DNA of 64,000 nucleotides from Thermosyntropha sp. (GCF_017656155.1 NZ_JACDOH010000010.1:1-64000); one strand, 5' to 3'; numbered from the stretch's first letter, positions 53,043 through 62,493 are shown. Translations and numbers: made by a program. Notes: generated from the letters alone by a model not told the origin.

Positions 53043-53567
53043 TCAATATTCAAAATTGGTTACTGTAATTTCCTTACTATTAACTTTTGGACATATTCCG
53101 CGCTGAGGACATTTAGTGCATACCCGGGAAAGATTATCCGCACGATGTATTCTTTCCCCCAAAAAACTCATATCTCGGCTTATATTGCGGTGTTCGTATA
53201 CTGCCTGACATATTATATCAACTTCATGGGGGTTAAAAAATACCCGTGGTAGTATGTCCCTGGCTATGCGGGCCCCAAGTGCAGCATGATCAGCACCGTA
53301 TTCATATTCCTTCCATTTTGCTATATCATGCAAAAGCCCTGCCGCATATATAACCTCCTTGGCCGCCAGTTTTCCGCCAAGCTCCGCTTCCTTTACAAAA
53401 TAATTAAGGTCGTTATGTTCTAAAACCAGAATATATGCGATGCGTGCTACATCTATATGATGATAAATGTCATGCTTGCAAAACTGTGGTTCTATTTCCA
53501 TTTCCGCATTACGCTGCATATGGCTGTTGAATACCGAATCATTAAGCAATAATTCTATTCTCTTCAA
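53043..53567 (-). CDS. HD-domain phosphohydrolase with C-terminal four-Cys motif, linked to folate genes
   Basis: 174 residues from a TTG at 53567 behind GAGGTG; longer readings have no ribosome site. The HD motif is present: HDIYHHIDVARIAYILVLEH with GLLHDIAKWKEYEYG, then AVYEHRNI. After the fold comes RVCTKCPQRGICPKVNSKEI, giving four Cys in two pairs (CxxC and CxxxxxC-like), probably binding zinc. It is first in HD-folP-folB-folK. Dihydroneopterin triphosphate must be dephosphorylated before FolB acts, and the enzyme is often unknown, so this is a candidate. That role is inferred from position only. Confidence 0.72.
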   Translation of the reverse strand: MKRIELLLNDSVFNSHMQRNAEMEIEPQFCKHDIYHHIDVARIAYILVLEHNDLNYFVKEAELGGKLAAKEVIYAAGLLHDIAKWKEYEYGADHAALGARIARDILPRVFFNPHEVDIICQAVYEHRNISRDMSFLGERIHRADNLSRVCTKCPQRGICPKVNSKEITVTNFEY

Positions 53568-53696
53568 CGCATTCACCTCATAAATATTTTTTTCCAAAGG
53601 GTAATATATTATATTAAACCATATCTGCAAAAATCCTTCACCCTAATTTTATTTTTATCCTCTGGGAAAAAAATAAACCACCTCGCAGAACTAATC

Positions 53697-53725
53697 TGAC
53701 AAACAGCCGGGCATCTGCCCGGCTG
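53697..53725 (-). terminator. hairpin after ndk
   Basis: CAGCCGGG and CCCGGCTG form a strong 8-bp GC stem with a GCAGAT-type loop 7 bp after the ndk stop. On the minus strand it is followed by TTTGTC, a weak T-run. Confidence 0.7.
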
Positions 53726-53731
53726 CGTAAA

Positions 53732-54178
53732 TTAAAAAATCCACCTGTCTAAAGCCCTTTCATAATCTAAAATTTCTGCATCTTTAAAGAATAAACCTAT
53801 CTCCCTAGCTGCTGCTTCAGGGGAATCAGAACCGTGAATTACATTCTGGGACATACATATTCCAAAGTCCCCCCGAATAGTCCCCGGCAAAGCTTCTTTA
53901 GGATTAGTCTTGCCCATCATCGCTCGCATAGCTGATATAGCACCATCACCTTCAACTACCATAGCAACTACCGGACCAGAAGTTATAAATTCCAAAAGTT
54001 CAGGGAAAAATGGCTTTTCTACATGTTCAGCATAATGTTTCCTCGCTAAATCTTCATCAATTTTAAGCATTTTAAGGCCGGCAATCTTAAAGCCCTTTTT
54101 TTCAATGCGGGTTATTATTTCTCCTACCAACCCTCTTTGAACTCCGTCAGGCTTTACCATGATGAATGTTCTTTCCAT
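53732..54178 (-). CDS. ndk: nucleoside-diphosphate kinase
   Basis: 148 residues. [20 protein letters not shown] opens it. [40 protein letters not shown] carry the active-site region, the His of [10 protein letters not shown] being the phosphorylated residue. It balances nucleoside triphosphate pools. It stands alone between ftsH and the folate unit, with hairpins on both sides. Confidence 0.97.
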   Translation of the reverse strand: MERTFIMVKPDGVQRGLVGEIITRIEKKGFKIAGLKMLKIDEDLARKHYAEHVEKPFFPELLEFITSGPVVAMVVEGDGAISAMRAMMGKTNPKEALPGTIRGDFGICMSQNVIHGSDSPEAAAREIGLFFKDAEILDYERALDRWIF

Positions 54179-54221
54179 TTCTACTCCTCCTGTTTCTCTA
54201 TTTTGCTTTAACCTTCTTTAT

Positions 54222-54257
54222 TATAAATAACGCTGACCTTATAATAAATGGTCAGCG
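54222..54257 (-). terminator. intrinsic terminator after ftsH
   Basis: On the minus strand CGCTGACC and GGTCAGCG form an 8-bp stem with an 11-base loop, followed by TTATTTATAATAAAG. It lies in the ftsH-ndk gap. Confidence 0.75.
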
Positions 54258-54295
54258 CCAAACTGCTTGATTCTTTTTATTCCACATCTTAAAAA

Positions 54296-56158
54296 TTATT
54301 CATTATCTTTTACGGCTTCCTGCGTTTCATCTCCAGGACCTTCATCTTCTCCAAGATTTTCTTCACCTTTGATGATTTTTTCAAATTCATCAGCTTCCAT
54401 AGTTTCAACTTCCATAAGTTTTGCCGCAATTCTATGAAGTTTATCCATATGTTCAACGAGGATATTTTCTGCCTTCTTGTAGCAGCTTTCCATAATAGCA
54501 CTCGCTTCTTTATCTATGGCATAAGCAATCGCATCGGAATAATTGCGTTGCTGCGAAATATCACGACCTAAAAAGACTTCCTCGCTCTTCTGTCCAAAGG
54601 TTAAAGGCCCTAATTCCTCTGACATTCCGTATTCTGTTATCATTTTGCGCACAATGCTGCTGGCTCTTTCTAAATCATTCTGAGCCCCTGTGCTTATATC
54701 TTTCAAAACCAGCTGTTCAGCCACCCTGCCTCCTAAAAGGGTAGCTACTTCATCTAAAAGATATGATTTAGTAATATAATTGCGGTCTTCTTCCGGTAAG
54801 AGTAACGTATAGCCACCGGCTCTTCCCCTTGGTATAATGGAGATTTTATGCAATTTGTCCGTATTGGGTAGGAAATAGCTTACCAGTGCATGACCTGCCT
54901 CGTGATAAGCCACCAATTTCTTTTCCTTCTCCGAAATTACCCGGGATTTCTTTTCCGGTCCGGCGATTACCCTTTCTATCGCCTCTTCCAATTCCTCCAT
55001 CCCGATTTTGTTCTTATTCCTGCGGGCAGCTAAAAGGGCAGCTTCGTTTACCATATTAGCCAGATCTGCCCCGGTAAAGCCCGGAGTCCTTTTGGCCAAA
55101 ACTTCCAGATTAACATCATCAGCTAAAGGTTTATTTCGAACATGTACCGTTAATATAGCTTCTCTTCCTTTTACATCCGGACGATCAATAAGTATATGCC
55201 TGTCAAACCGTCCCGGCCTTAAGAGGGCCGGGTCCAAAATATCAGGACGGTTGGTAGAAGCCATTACGATAATCCCTTCACTGGTACTGAAACCATCCAT
55301 TTCGACCAGAAGCTGATTTAAAGTCTGTTCCCTTTCATCATGTCCTCCGCCCAAGCCTGCTCCGCGCTGGCGGCCTACCGCATCTATTTCATCAATAAAA
55401 ACTATACAGGGTGCATTTTTCTTGGCCTGTTCAAAAAGATCCCTAACCCGGGCTGCTCCTACCCCAACAAACATTTCCACAAAGTCAGAACCGCTTATGG
55501 AAAAGAAAGGAACGCCCGCCTCACCGGCTACCGCTTTAGCCATCAAGGTCTTACCGGTTCCCGGAGCCCCAAACAGCAAAACCCCTTTAGGTATCTTAGC
55601 TCCCATGCGGGTAAACTTGTGGGGATTCTTAAGAAATTCCACAACCTCCTGCAGTTCTTCCTTGGCTTCATCTGCGCCGGCCACATCTTTAAAAGTAACC
55701 TTGACATCTTCACTGCCAAGCATACGCGCCCGGCTGCGTCCGAACTGCATAACCCGGTTGCCCCCGCCCTGGGTTTGATTCATGATAAAAATGAGAAAAG
55801 CTATCAACAATATTATGGGCAACAAAGTGCTCAAAAGAGACATCCACCAGGGAGGCGGCGGGACAGGATCACTGTCATAGTCTACCTTTTTTTCGAGAAG
55901 AAGAGGAATAATGCCGCTTTCCTTGGAGGTAGTGACCGTATATCTGGTCTTATCCTTCAAGGTTCCGGAAATCTTGTAGATATTGTCATCTATTTGTACT
56001 TCAGCAGTCGCTACCTTATTCTGCTGAACAAGCTTTATAAATTCTACCTCGGTTAGCTCCTTAGCCTGCTGTTCCTGGGTCGGATACATTTTCATAGCAA
56101 AAAGAGCCAGTAAAACTATTAGGACATATATTGCTATATTCTTGAGTGCCTTATCCAA
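54296..56158 (-). CDS. ftsH: ATP-dependent zinc metalloprotease FtsH
   Basis: 620 residues from a TTG behind GGAGAGG. TM1 is at 8-24 and TM2 near 106-126, with a small external domain between. The AAA+ core has [20 protein letters not shown] (Walker A), [20 protein letters not shown] (Walker B), and [20 protein letters not shown] (SRH). The protease part has [14 protein letters not shown], the HEXXH zinc site, with the third ligand in [10 protein letters not shown]. The C-terminal tail is acidic. It degrades membrane and regulatory proteins, including some controlling sporulation. The tilS-ftsH order is conserved in Firmicutes, though no hpt gene is between them here. Confidence 0.98.
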   Translation of the reverse strand: MDKALKNIAIYVLIVLLALFAMKMYPTQEQQAKELTEVEFIKLVQQNKVATAEVQIDDNIYKISGTLKDKTRYTVTTSKESGIIPLLLEKKVDYDSDPVPPPPWWMSLLSTLLPIILLIAFLIFIMNQTQGGGNRVMQFGRSRARMLGSEDVKVTFKDVAGADEAKEELQEVVEFLKNPHKFTRMGAKIPKGVLLFGAPGTGKTLMAKAVAGEAGVPFFSISGSDFVEMFVGVGAARVRDLFEQAKKNAPCIVFIDEIDAVGRQRGAGLGGGHDEREQTLNQLLVEMDGFSTSEGIIVMASTNRPDILDPALLRPGRFDRHILIDRPDVKGREAILTVHVRNKPLADDVNLEVLAKRTPGFTGADLANMVNEAALLAARRNKNKIGMEELEEAIERVIAGPEKKSRVISEKEKKLVAYHEAGHALVSYFLPNTDKLHKISIIPRGRAGGYTLLLPEEDRNYITKSYLLDEVATLLGGRVAEQLVLKDISTGAQNDLERASSIVRKMITEYGMSEELGPLTFGQKSEEVFLGRDISQQRNYSDAIAYAIDKEASAIMESCYKKAENILVEHMDKLHRIAAKLMEVETMEADEFEKIIKGEENLGEDEGPGDETQEAVKDNE

Positions 56159-56256
56159 AACATTTCCTCTCCTTTAACCATCATAATGAAAATTTCCGTC
56201 ATATTGTAGCATACCTGCCTCTTCTTTGCAATTACTGCCAATCTTTTTTCTATTTC

Positions 56257-57642
56257 TTAACTATTTTCTTCATTATCGTTCTTTTTTATAACCAGAACCT
56301 TTTCTGTTCCTGAAGTTATTGCACAGATTTCCGATACCCTTATACCTAGTATAGCATAAATTTCATCATAAGAAGCTATCAGAGGAATTTTATCTCTCTC
56401 ATTGACCGGGATTTTTTCATCAATAAAAAAATCCTTAATTTTTTTGCTGCCCTTAAGCCCTGCCGGCCGAAAAACATCGCCTTTTTGCCGGCTGCGGATA
56501 AAAATGGGAAATCTGATTTTACCATAATCCAGCTTGGCCTCTGCCGAAATTTTTGACGCTTCCTCAAGGCTTACAACCTCCAGTTTATAAGCCTGCTTTA
56601 GCTCAGGAATATAAACTTCTCCCGGAATAAAAGCCTCATAACAATAGCTTATCACCGGTTGATTTCCGACCATAAAGATTAATTCTTCATAAGATTTGTT
56701 TACCTTCACATCTCCGCTCAAATGTATTACTTTGGAAGACCCAGCTTTAGAAAGCAAACCTATCACACTTTGGACATCCTTTATATTAATATTTTCTTCA
56801 CTCCCGCTCCTTATTTCCCGCAAAGCCTTCATTATTATCCGCCTTTTCAAGGCTAAATGCAGGTTATTCAAAAAAGAAATATCCAAAACTATTCTGTTGT
56901 CTTCCCAACATTTTAAAACTTTATCCCAGTTGTTTTCCGTCTCCCTTTCCAAAAAATCATTCTCTATCCGGGCTATATCGGCCAGCTGACCTAAGCTTTC
57001 CCTGATGCGAGGGTTAAAATTATTCTCAAGATAAGGAATAAGTTCATTCCTTATTCTGTTGCGGGTATAAGTTTTCTCATAATTGCTGACATCAATACAG
57101 TAGGGGATCTTGTTTTCTTCAAGATAATCCAAGATTTCCGATTTGCTCACACATAAAAAAGGCCGTATAACATCTCCGTTAACCGGCATAATCCCCCGTA
57201 AGCCTCTGATTCCCGTTCCTCTTATCATATGATGGAGCACCGTTTCTGCCAAATCATCTTGATGATGAGCAGTAGCAATGCGTCCGGTGCCGATTTGCTC
57301 TTTAATCTCCCGGAAAAAGCGGTATCTTTCCTCCCTCCCGGCTTCTTCCAGGGTTTTGCGGCTAGTTTGCGCAATCTTTTTTATATCTACCCGCCGGATA
57401 TAAACAGGAACCCCCATCTCACGGCAATAATCCTCTACAAATCTCGCTTCATCATCCGCCTCTTTCCTTATTCCGTGGTTCAAATGGGCAGCAAACAAAG
57501 AAAAATTAAGCCTTTCCTCAAGCCCTTTCAAAACATGCAACAAGGCCATAGAATCCGGCCCGCCGGAAAGCCCTAAAACCACTTTTTCTTCGGGTAAAAT
57601 AAGTTTTTCTTCAATTATAAATTTGGATACTTTTTCCAGCAT
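56257..57642 (-). CDS. tilS: tRNA(Ile)-lysidine synthetase
   Basis: 461 residues. The P-loop LGLSGGPDSMALLHVLKG is near residue 24. AHLNHGIRKEADDEARFVED, ATAHHQDDLAETVLHHMIRG and RPFLCVSKSEILDYLEENKI are N-type ATPase motifs; NYEKTYTRNRIRNELIPYLE follows. The C-terminal part has FRPAGLKGSKKIKDFFIDEK, the TilS_C domain. It converts C34 of the tRNA-Ile reading AUA into lysidine and is essential. A dispersed repeat lies between its start and the spoIIE stop. Confidence 0.96.
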   Translation of the reverse strand: MLEKVSKFIIEEKLILPEEKVVLGLSGGPDSMALLHVLKGLEERLNFSLFAAHLNHGIRKEADDEARFVEDYCREMGVPVYIRRVDIKKIAQTSRKTLEEAGREERYRFFREIKEQIGTGRIATAHHQDDLAETVLHHMIRGTGIRGLRGIMPVNGDVIRPFLCVSKSEILDYLEENKIPYCIDVSNYEKTYTRNRIRNELIPYLENNFNPRIRESLGQLADIARIENDFLERETENNWDKVLKCWEDNRIVLDISFLNNLHLALKRRIIMKALREIRSGSEENINIKDVQSVIGLLSKAGSSKVIHLSGDVKVNKSYEELIFMVGNQPVISYCYEAFIPGEVYIPELKQAYKLEVVSLEEASKISAEAKLDYGKIRFPIFIRSRQKGDVFRPAGLKGSKKIKDFFIDEKIPVNERDKIPLIASYDEIYAILGIRVSEICAITSGTEKVLVIKKNDNEENS

Positions 57643-57679
57643 AAAATTCCCCTTTCGGGACGATCTTCAAACACAAAAA

Positions 57680-57785
57680 CATTCCGAAACGAAATACCTT
57701 TTAAATTGGGGACGGTTCTCGAGTTTAAAACTATTTCGAGTCGAAATACTTTTTAATTTCAGAACCGTCCCCAGATTAAAAAACT
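57680..57785. repeat. palindromic dispersed repeat, copy 4
   Basis: CATTCCGAAACGAAAT, then TTGGGGACGGTTCTCGAG, a centre of ACTATTTCGAGTCGAAAT, and AGAACCGTCCCCAGATT. It ends 9 bp from the spoIIE stop, as the other three copies abut gene ends. Confidence 0.78.
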
Positions 57786-57794
57786 GAATTAAAA

Positions 57795-60290
57795 TCAGTG
57801 CGGGAAGTTTAGATCAATATAAGCACATATCACTGTCATATCATCTAATGGCTTACCCTCGCAAATTGTTAAGGCACGATTTAATATAATCTCCGCCAAT
57901 TTTTGAGGATCACTGCAGTCTGTTTTGGCTAAAAGTTCTTTAAGCCATTTCTCCCCCTCTATAATATCACCTGAAGCCTCTAAAATACCATCACTCACCA
58001 TTACCAAAATATCATACGGGCATAAAGCTGCTGTCTGGCTGCTTACTTCTATTTCATCCATTATACCCACCGGCAGATTGTCTGCTTCTATTATCTCCAC
58101 CTTCCTTCCCCGCTTTATAAAAGAGGGAGCACTGCCGGTTTTTATAAAATCAACTTCTGCTGTATATAAATCAATCATAGCTATATCTAAAGTAGCAAAA
58201 GATTCAGATTTGGAACGCAAAAGCATTATAGAATTAACTGTTTTTAAAGCTGTTTCTTTGCTAAACCCGCTGTTTATAAGGCTTTCTAAGAGGCGTACTG
58301 CTATCTGGCTTTCTGCATAAGCCTTTTCTCCTACTCCCATGCCATCACTTAAAATTACTACTTCTTTACCCTCTTCCAAAGTGGCCAAAGTAAAAGTATC
58401 TCCACAGATACTTTCTTTTCCAAGCTGGGCAGCACCGCTTACCACTTTATATGTATGGCTAGGAGTAAGCGTAAATTCACATCTTCCCTTTCCAGTAATG
58501 CGCGGACATTTTTTAGAACAGACCTCCATTTTTTCCCCTACTATTGAAGAAATAGCAGATGACAGGTTTACTTCACATTCTTCTCCGCTCTTGCATGCAT
58601 CAGCAACTACATTGATTTTCAGCTTTTTATCGCCAATCTTTACCGGAGTCACATTTATAACACTAAGTCCCAATTTTTTGCTCTCTTTTTGCAAATGCTT
58701 TTTCAATTCCCAATCTACCACCGTTTTTATTTCAAATTCATCAGCTAAATTGCGGATTATATTGCCAGCCTCTTTAAGCTGTTTGGAAACAACTTCACGC
58801 GATTCTCCCAGTTTTGCAATCCAGTATTCATTAAGACGCAAGGTTTCAAATAAGTAATGGACAGTCGTAAGCATCTCACGGCCGTAAATACACCTGCGTC
58901 TGAATTCTACGGGCAGTTCTTCGTATAAAATCTCTCCTTTAGCTTCGATAAGCGCAAATATATCTAAAAGCTCTTCCGAAGTCGATTTAGAATCTATTCC
59001 CCAGCATGAGTCACAGCGTGAGCAGCTGCGACAAAAACCATTGGCTATTTGATCATACAGGTAATTCAGATAAGCCTGCTGGTTGTTGTAACGTCGCAAA
59101 TCATTTCCGTATGCAAAACTGCTTCCGATTTCCTCAAAAACTGCTGCGAGTTCTTCTATTTTTTCTTTAGCAGCTTCTTTTATCTTGATATCTGCTATTT
59201 CTGTTTCTTTTGAACTAAAAACTGCATTTATGCCTCCCAAACTTTTAACCGGCATCTTTTCCCTAATGGAAGAAGGAAGCATGAAAAAGATAATACAGGC
59301 AATCCCCGTTTCCCATAAACCTAAGATCGTAGCCTGGGTCTGGGGGACAAACATAGAAAGAGCCAATGTTCCCAGCATAAAACCGATTATTATCCCTAAA
59401 CGACCAAAATTCCTGAAAAGCCCGGCTAATAATCCTGAAACTGCATACATTCCCAAAGTAGGAGCAAAAACACTTGAAGATATTGAAGGTATTATTCCGG
59501 TCATAACCCCTACCATAGTTGCTACACCGCTTCCCCATATAAAGGCGGCAATTAAAATTCCTAAACGGCAGATAACTGCTCCTACGCTCATGCCAGCAAT
59601 ACTTATTTCCTCAAGCCCCATAACTATTCCTATGCACAAAACTAAAAAGGCACATATATCCTCAAAAGTAAAATTGGCAAGCTCTTTTTTCTGCCTTACA
59701 GTTTCATCAGCCACCATAAATATAAAAGTAAGTATACCGGTAATCATGGCTTCAAAGACTATTACCATTTCCTGATAAAAGGAAAATCCCAAGGCCATAT
59801 TCAAAAGGCTTTTTATCGTAAAAAGCACAGCGGCGGTCAAAGCCGGCAAAGACCACCACAGCTTATCCTGTGGAATAACCAAATAATTTATTATACCTAA
59901 AAGGAGAAGCAAAGCTAAAATATTGGTGCCGAGAAAAACTCCATCTAAAACAGTAGCAAAACCTATACATCCCAAAAACCCCAAGACTATTGCTTGTTCT
60001 TTACGGTAGCGGCTGAAAACAGCAGCAAAAGCAAAAACAAATGGCATTATTTCCTCTAGTATAAAGGCACGCGCCATAAGAAAAACCCCTGCTGCCAGCA
60101 ATAAATTACCGGTGGTAAAAAATCTAGTAAAAATCTCGGCCCAGTTCCCCCCCCTTAATGCTTCTCCAGTAAAAAACGACTCTCTAACCTGCCTCCTTAA
60201 TGCCTTCTTCTCCCGGTTTTTTGTGCGACGTCCCCAGGGGGAAGGTTCCGCTATTCGCTGGTAAGGATAAACTTCTAATCTGTCCAACAT
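57795..60290 (-). CDS. spoIIE: stage II sporulation protein E, PP2C phosphatase
   Basis: 831 residues. About ten helices fill residues 60-345. A central coiled-coil domain includes KIKEAAKEKIEELAAVFEEI and a Cys cluster (CRSCSRCDSCWG), normal in clostridial SpoIIE. The PP2C phosphatase follows: GKESICGDTFTLATLEEGKE, VVILSDGMGVGEKAYAESQI (Mg-binding Asp-Gly), DIAMIDLYTAEVDFIKTGSA and ILVMVSDGILEASGD. In the forespore it dephosphorylates SpoIIAA, freeing sigma F, and it sits at the asymmetric septum. It is the best proof of an endospore-forming host. The gene has a promoter with a 21-bp spacer. Confidence 0.97.
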   Translation of the reverse strand: MLDRLEVYPYQRIAEPSPWGRRTKNREKKALRRQVRESFFTGEALRGGNWAEIFTRFFTTGNLLLAAGVFLMARAFILEEIMPFVFAFAAVFSRYRKEQAIVLGFLGCIGFATVLDGVFLGTNILALLLLLGIINYLVIPQDKLWWSLPALTAAVLFTIKSLLNMALGFSFYQEMVIVFEAMITGILTFIFMVADETVRQKKELANFTFEDICAFLVLCIGIVMGLEEISIAGMSVGAVICRLGILIAAFIWGSGVATMVGVMTGIIPSISSSVFAPTLGMYAVSGLLAGLFRNFGRLGIIIGFMLGTLALSMFVPQTQATILGLWETGIACIIFFMLPSSIREKMPVKSLGGINAVFSSKETEIADIKIKEAAKEKIEELAAVFEEIGSSFAYGNDLRRYNNQQAYLNYLYDQIANGFCRSCSRCDSCWGIDSKSTSEELLDIFALIEAKGEILYEELPVEFRRRCIYGREMLTTVHYLFETLRLNEYWIAKLGESREVVSKQLKEAGNIIRNLADEFEIKTVVDWELKKHLQKESKKLGLSVINVTPVKIGDKKLKINVVADACKSGEECEVNLSSAISSIVGEKMEVCSKKCPRITGKGRCEFTLTPSHTYKVVSGAAQLGKESICGDTFTLATLEEGKEVVILSDGMGVGEKAYAESQIAVRLLESLINSGFSKETALKTVNSIMLLRSKSESFATLDIAMIDLYTAEVDFIKTGSAPSFIKRGRKVEIIEADNLPVGIMDEIEVSSQTAALCPYDILVMVSDGILEASGDIIEGEKWLKELLAKTDCSDPQKLAEIILNRALTICEGKPLDDMTVICAYIDLNFPH

Positions 60291-60324
60291 ACTGTTATCC
60301 CTCCTATTTCAGGTCTTGAGCCTT

Positions 60325-60357
60325 ATTATAACAATAATATGTGGTAAAAATTGTAAA
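60325..60357 (-). promoter_or_regulatory. probable spoIIE promoter with 21-bp spacer
   Basis: On the minus strand TTTACA (60357-60352) and TATAAT (60330-60325) are separated by 21 bp, 35 bp upstream of the start. Bacillus spoIIE and spoIIG use sigma-A promoters of such long spacing, activated by Spo0A~P. No perfect Spo0A box (TGTCGAA) is present; TTGTCCGAA about 40 bp upstream differs by one inserted base. Confidence 0.55.
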
Positions 60358-60451
60358 TATTAAGGAGGGATTTATTTTTATTCCAAAAAAATTCGGACAA
60401 ATCTTGAATAATATAAACACATTTTGCCTCTCTTAACTAAAAAAAGACAGG

Positions 60452-61315
60452 CTAATTCGCCATTTCCCATATTATTCCTTCCATCAAGTCTGATTCGCTT
60501 ACTACTATTTTATCCTTATTCAAAATTTCCATAATAACTAAAACTGCTAAAACCCCTTTAGGGATAATATCTGCTCTGGCCGGCTGTAAACCAGGCAGCT
60601 TTTTACGCTCTTCAAGGGGCAGAGAGGCTAAAAGCTCGTATATTTCAGCAATATCTTCATAAGTTAAAAGCTGTCCATGCACTAAAGAATAGGAATATTC
60701 TTTAAGTTTAAGTTTTATTGCAACCAGGGTAGTGGCAGTTCCCCCGACACATACCAAAGGATGCGGTTTAAAATTTATTCCTGAATCTATAAGCGGCTTT
60801 AAAATATCCCTCATCTCTTTCCGGTTCATATCGGCTTCCGTAGCCCGCACCGCACCGAGGGGAAGAGAAATCATAAAATCTTTTCCCAATATAAACTCGG
60901 TGCTCCCCCCCCCTAAATCTACAACCATTGGCTTATTCTGCAGTTTTAAACCTTTCTCAACCCCTAAATAACTTAAGAATGCTTCTTTTTCTCCGGTTAT
61001 AACTTCAACCTTAATACCACACTTATTTAATACAGTATCTATAAATTCTTTTTGATTTTCAGCTTCTCTTACTGCACTTGTTGCTATCGCCCGATAACTT
61101 GCTACATTATTGTCTTCAATGGCTTTTTTAAAGCTGTTTAAAGCAACACAGGTTCGGTCTATTGCTGCTTTGCTTATCTTTCCCGTTTGAATTAAATTTT
61201 CTCCCAAACGGGTAGTCTGTAAATCTCTTAAAACAGAAAATAATTTCCCATCTTTTATTTCCGCTATAAGCAGGCGGCATGAATTAGTTCCTAAATCTAT
61301 GGCAGCACAGCGCAT
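60452..61315 (-). CDS. Ppx/GppA-family exopolyphosphatase (single domain)
   Basis: 287 residues, the short form without the C-terminal HD part. AAIDLGTNSCRLLIAEIKDG starts the ASKHA fold. TTRLGENLIQTGKISKAAID, ATSAVREAENQKEFID, GEKEAFLSYLGVEKGL, MVVDLGGGSTEFILGKDFMI and CVGGTATTLVAIKLKLKEYS are all family motifs. It removes phosphate from polyphosphate or pppGpp. The nine-C run at 60905-60913 encodes the conserved GGGS and is in frame. It lies between spoIIE and the S1 gene. Confidence 0.93.
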   Translation of the reverse strand: MRCAAIDLGTNSCRLLIAEIKDGKLFSVLRDLQTTRLGENLIQTGKISKAAIDRTCVALNSFKKAIEDNNVASYRAIATSAVREAENQKEFIDTVLNKCGIKVEVITGEKEAFLSYLGVEKGLKLQNKPMVVDLGGGSTEFILGKDFMISLPLGAVRATEADMNRKEMRDILKPLIDSGINFKPHPLVCVGGTATTLVAIKLKLKEYSYSLVHGQLLTYEDIAEIYELLASLPLEERKKLPGLQPARADIIPKGVLAVLVIMEILNKDKIVVSESDLMEGIIWEMAN

Positions 61316-61337
61316 AAAGTTCCCCCTTATTTCTCCA

Positions 61338-61369
61338 ATTAAAAAACACCCTATAAAAAGGGTGTTTTC
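61338..61369 (-). terminator. intrinsic terminator after the S1-domain gene
   Basis: AAAACACCC and GGGTGTTTT form a 9-bp stem with a short A/T loop, followed on the minus strand by TTTTTTAATT. It lies 4 bp after the S1 gene stop and upstream of ppx. Confidence 0.87.
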
Positions 61370-61373
61370 TCAT

Positions 61374-61799
61374 CTATTTATTATAATGCCTGTTTCGCCT
61401 CCTAGAGTCATTCTTAAGCCTCAAAGGCTGCATCCTTTCATCACTTTCCTTAAGAAATTTGGCAATCTTCTCATCCAAGGTTTCCACATTGCTTCTGTTC
61501 TGAGATGATTTAACCATCATTTTAGGCTTCTCCGAAACACTTCTCTGCTCTTTTTCTGCTGCCTGTTTAATAGAAAGCCCTATCTTTTTTCCGGCAACAT
61601 TCAAAACTTTAACCTTTACAATATCACCTTCCCGGACAAAATCCTTGACATCATTTACATAGGTGTCAGCAATTTCTGAAATGTGAACCAGTCCAACAGC
61701 GCCTCCTGGCAGTTCTATAAAAGCTCCAAAACTTGTAATCCCCTGGACTTTACCTTCCAAAATGCTGCCAGGAACAATATTAGTTTGTTCAGTCGGCAT
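61374..61799 (-). CDS. S1 RNA-binding domain protein (YabR-like)
   Basis: 141 residues. A single S1 domain covers residues 8-80: GSILEGKVQGITSFGAFIEL, GLVHISEIADTYVNDVKDF and GDIVKVKVLNVAGKKIGLSI. The rest is basic and low-complexity (EKPKMMVKSSQNRSN; MQPLRLKNDSRRRNRHYNK). Its position between divIC and spoIIE matches yabR in Bacillus. It likely binds RNA or the ribosome; the precise role is unknown. Confidence 0.92.
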   Translation of the reverse strand: MPTEQTNIVPGSILEGKVQGITSFGAFIELPGGAVGLVHISEIADTYVNDVKDFVREGDIVKVKVLNVAGKKIGLSIKQAAEKEQRSVSEKPKMMVKSSQNRSNVETLDEKIAKFLKESDERMQPLRLKNDSRRRNRHYNK

Positions 61800-61879
61800 A
61801 TAAAATAAGTTCCCCCTAAATGTAGTATAAGTTAATAATATAAAATGCTCAGATAGTAGTCAACTACCAAGTATTAAAA

Positions 61880-62167
61880 TTATTCATCTATAACTACTTC
61901 TACCAGAGGTTTTTCTCCTTCTTTAACCATCCCTAGCTTTTCCCGGGCAATCCGTTCAATATTTTCCAGGGATCTAGCCTTTTCATATTCTTCCTTAAGC
62001 CTCTTGTTTTCTGTAACAAGCTCTGCTTTTATAGCTTCTAATTCTTTCTTCCTTTCATTAAGTTTCCATACTGTCTTTACCCTGCTGCCAACAGGGAAAA
62101 GCAAAAAAAAGCATAAGGCAATTATCAATATTTTTTTTAAAGCCAAACTTTTGCTTTTATTCTTCAT
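61880..62167 (-). CDS. divIC: septum formation initiator, DivIC/FtsB-like
   Basis: 95 residues from the ATG at 62167, preceded by GGAGG. A basic cytoplasmic tail (KNKSKSLALKK) precedes one helix (ILIIALCFFLLFPVG). Then a coiled coil follows: KLNERKKELEAIKAELVTEN and RLKEEYEKARSLENIERIAR, ending in EKLGMVKEGEKPLV. This is the FtsB/DivIC form of divisome linker and fits the conserved gene order. Its start lies inside the end of the HTH gene (11-bp overlap). Confidence 0.92.
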   Translation of the reverse strand: MKNKSKSLALKKILIIALCFFLLFPVGSRVKTVWKLNERKKELEAIKAELVTENKRLKEEYEKARSLENIERIAREKLGMVKEGEKPLVEVVIDE

Positions 62168-62387
62168 CTGCTTGTCCTCCATCAAAAACACCCAAAGTAT
62201 CTCCGGGAAGAATTATTACGACTTCATATCCTTTAGTACGGGCACGATTGTACAAAGTGGCTACTGTACTTGCATTTATGCCTAATATTTTTGCTATCTC
62301 GGCATTGCTCCGCCCCATCTCTTTTAATGCAACCACCTGTCTTTCCCGGAAGCTTAACTTTTCTACTCCGCGTATTTCTATCTTCAT
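62157..62387 (-). CDS. short HTH protein resembling sigma region 4/LuxR
   Basis: 76 residues. LSFRERQVVALKEMGRSNAE and IAKILGINASTVATLYNRAR give a helix-turn-helix of the sigma-70 region 4/GerE kind near residues 11-52. The tail GYEVVIILPGDTLGVFDGGQ is short and strand-like. There is no receiver or sigma region 2, so it is not a complete sigma factor. It sits between yabQ and divIC, overlapping divIC. This extra gene is not part of the Bacillus operon. Target unknown. Confidence 0.72.
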   Translation of the reverse strand: MKIEIRGVEKLSFRERQVVALKEMGRSNAEIAKILGINASTVATLYNRARTKGYEVVIILPGDTLGVFDGGQADEE

Positions 62388-62493
62388 ACATTCAACACTC
62401 TATCCACATTTTTTCCACATATTGTGGACAATTTTATTATTATCTAATCGTTTCTGGCTTAAGCTAAAAATTCCTGCTTTTAAAAATAATTTT

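Noticed and set aside
55340-56056. 238-codon plus-strand open frame inside ftsH
   Set aside because: Antisense to the ATPase and N-terminal membrane region of ftsH, with no independent features.
60385-60405. Spo0A box before spoIIE
   Set aside because: TTGTCCGAA has one base more than TGTCGAA; called only as a possible degenerate site, not as a feature.
60905-60913. C9 run in the Ppx/GppA gene as a third contingency tract
   Set aside because: It encodes the invariant Gly-Gly-Gly of the DLGGGSTE motif; the run follows from codon choice for a conserved site in a housekeeping gene.
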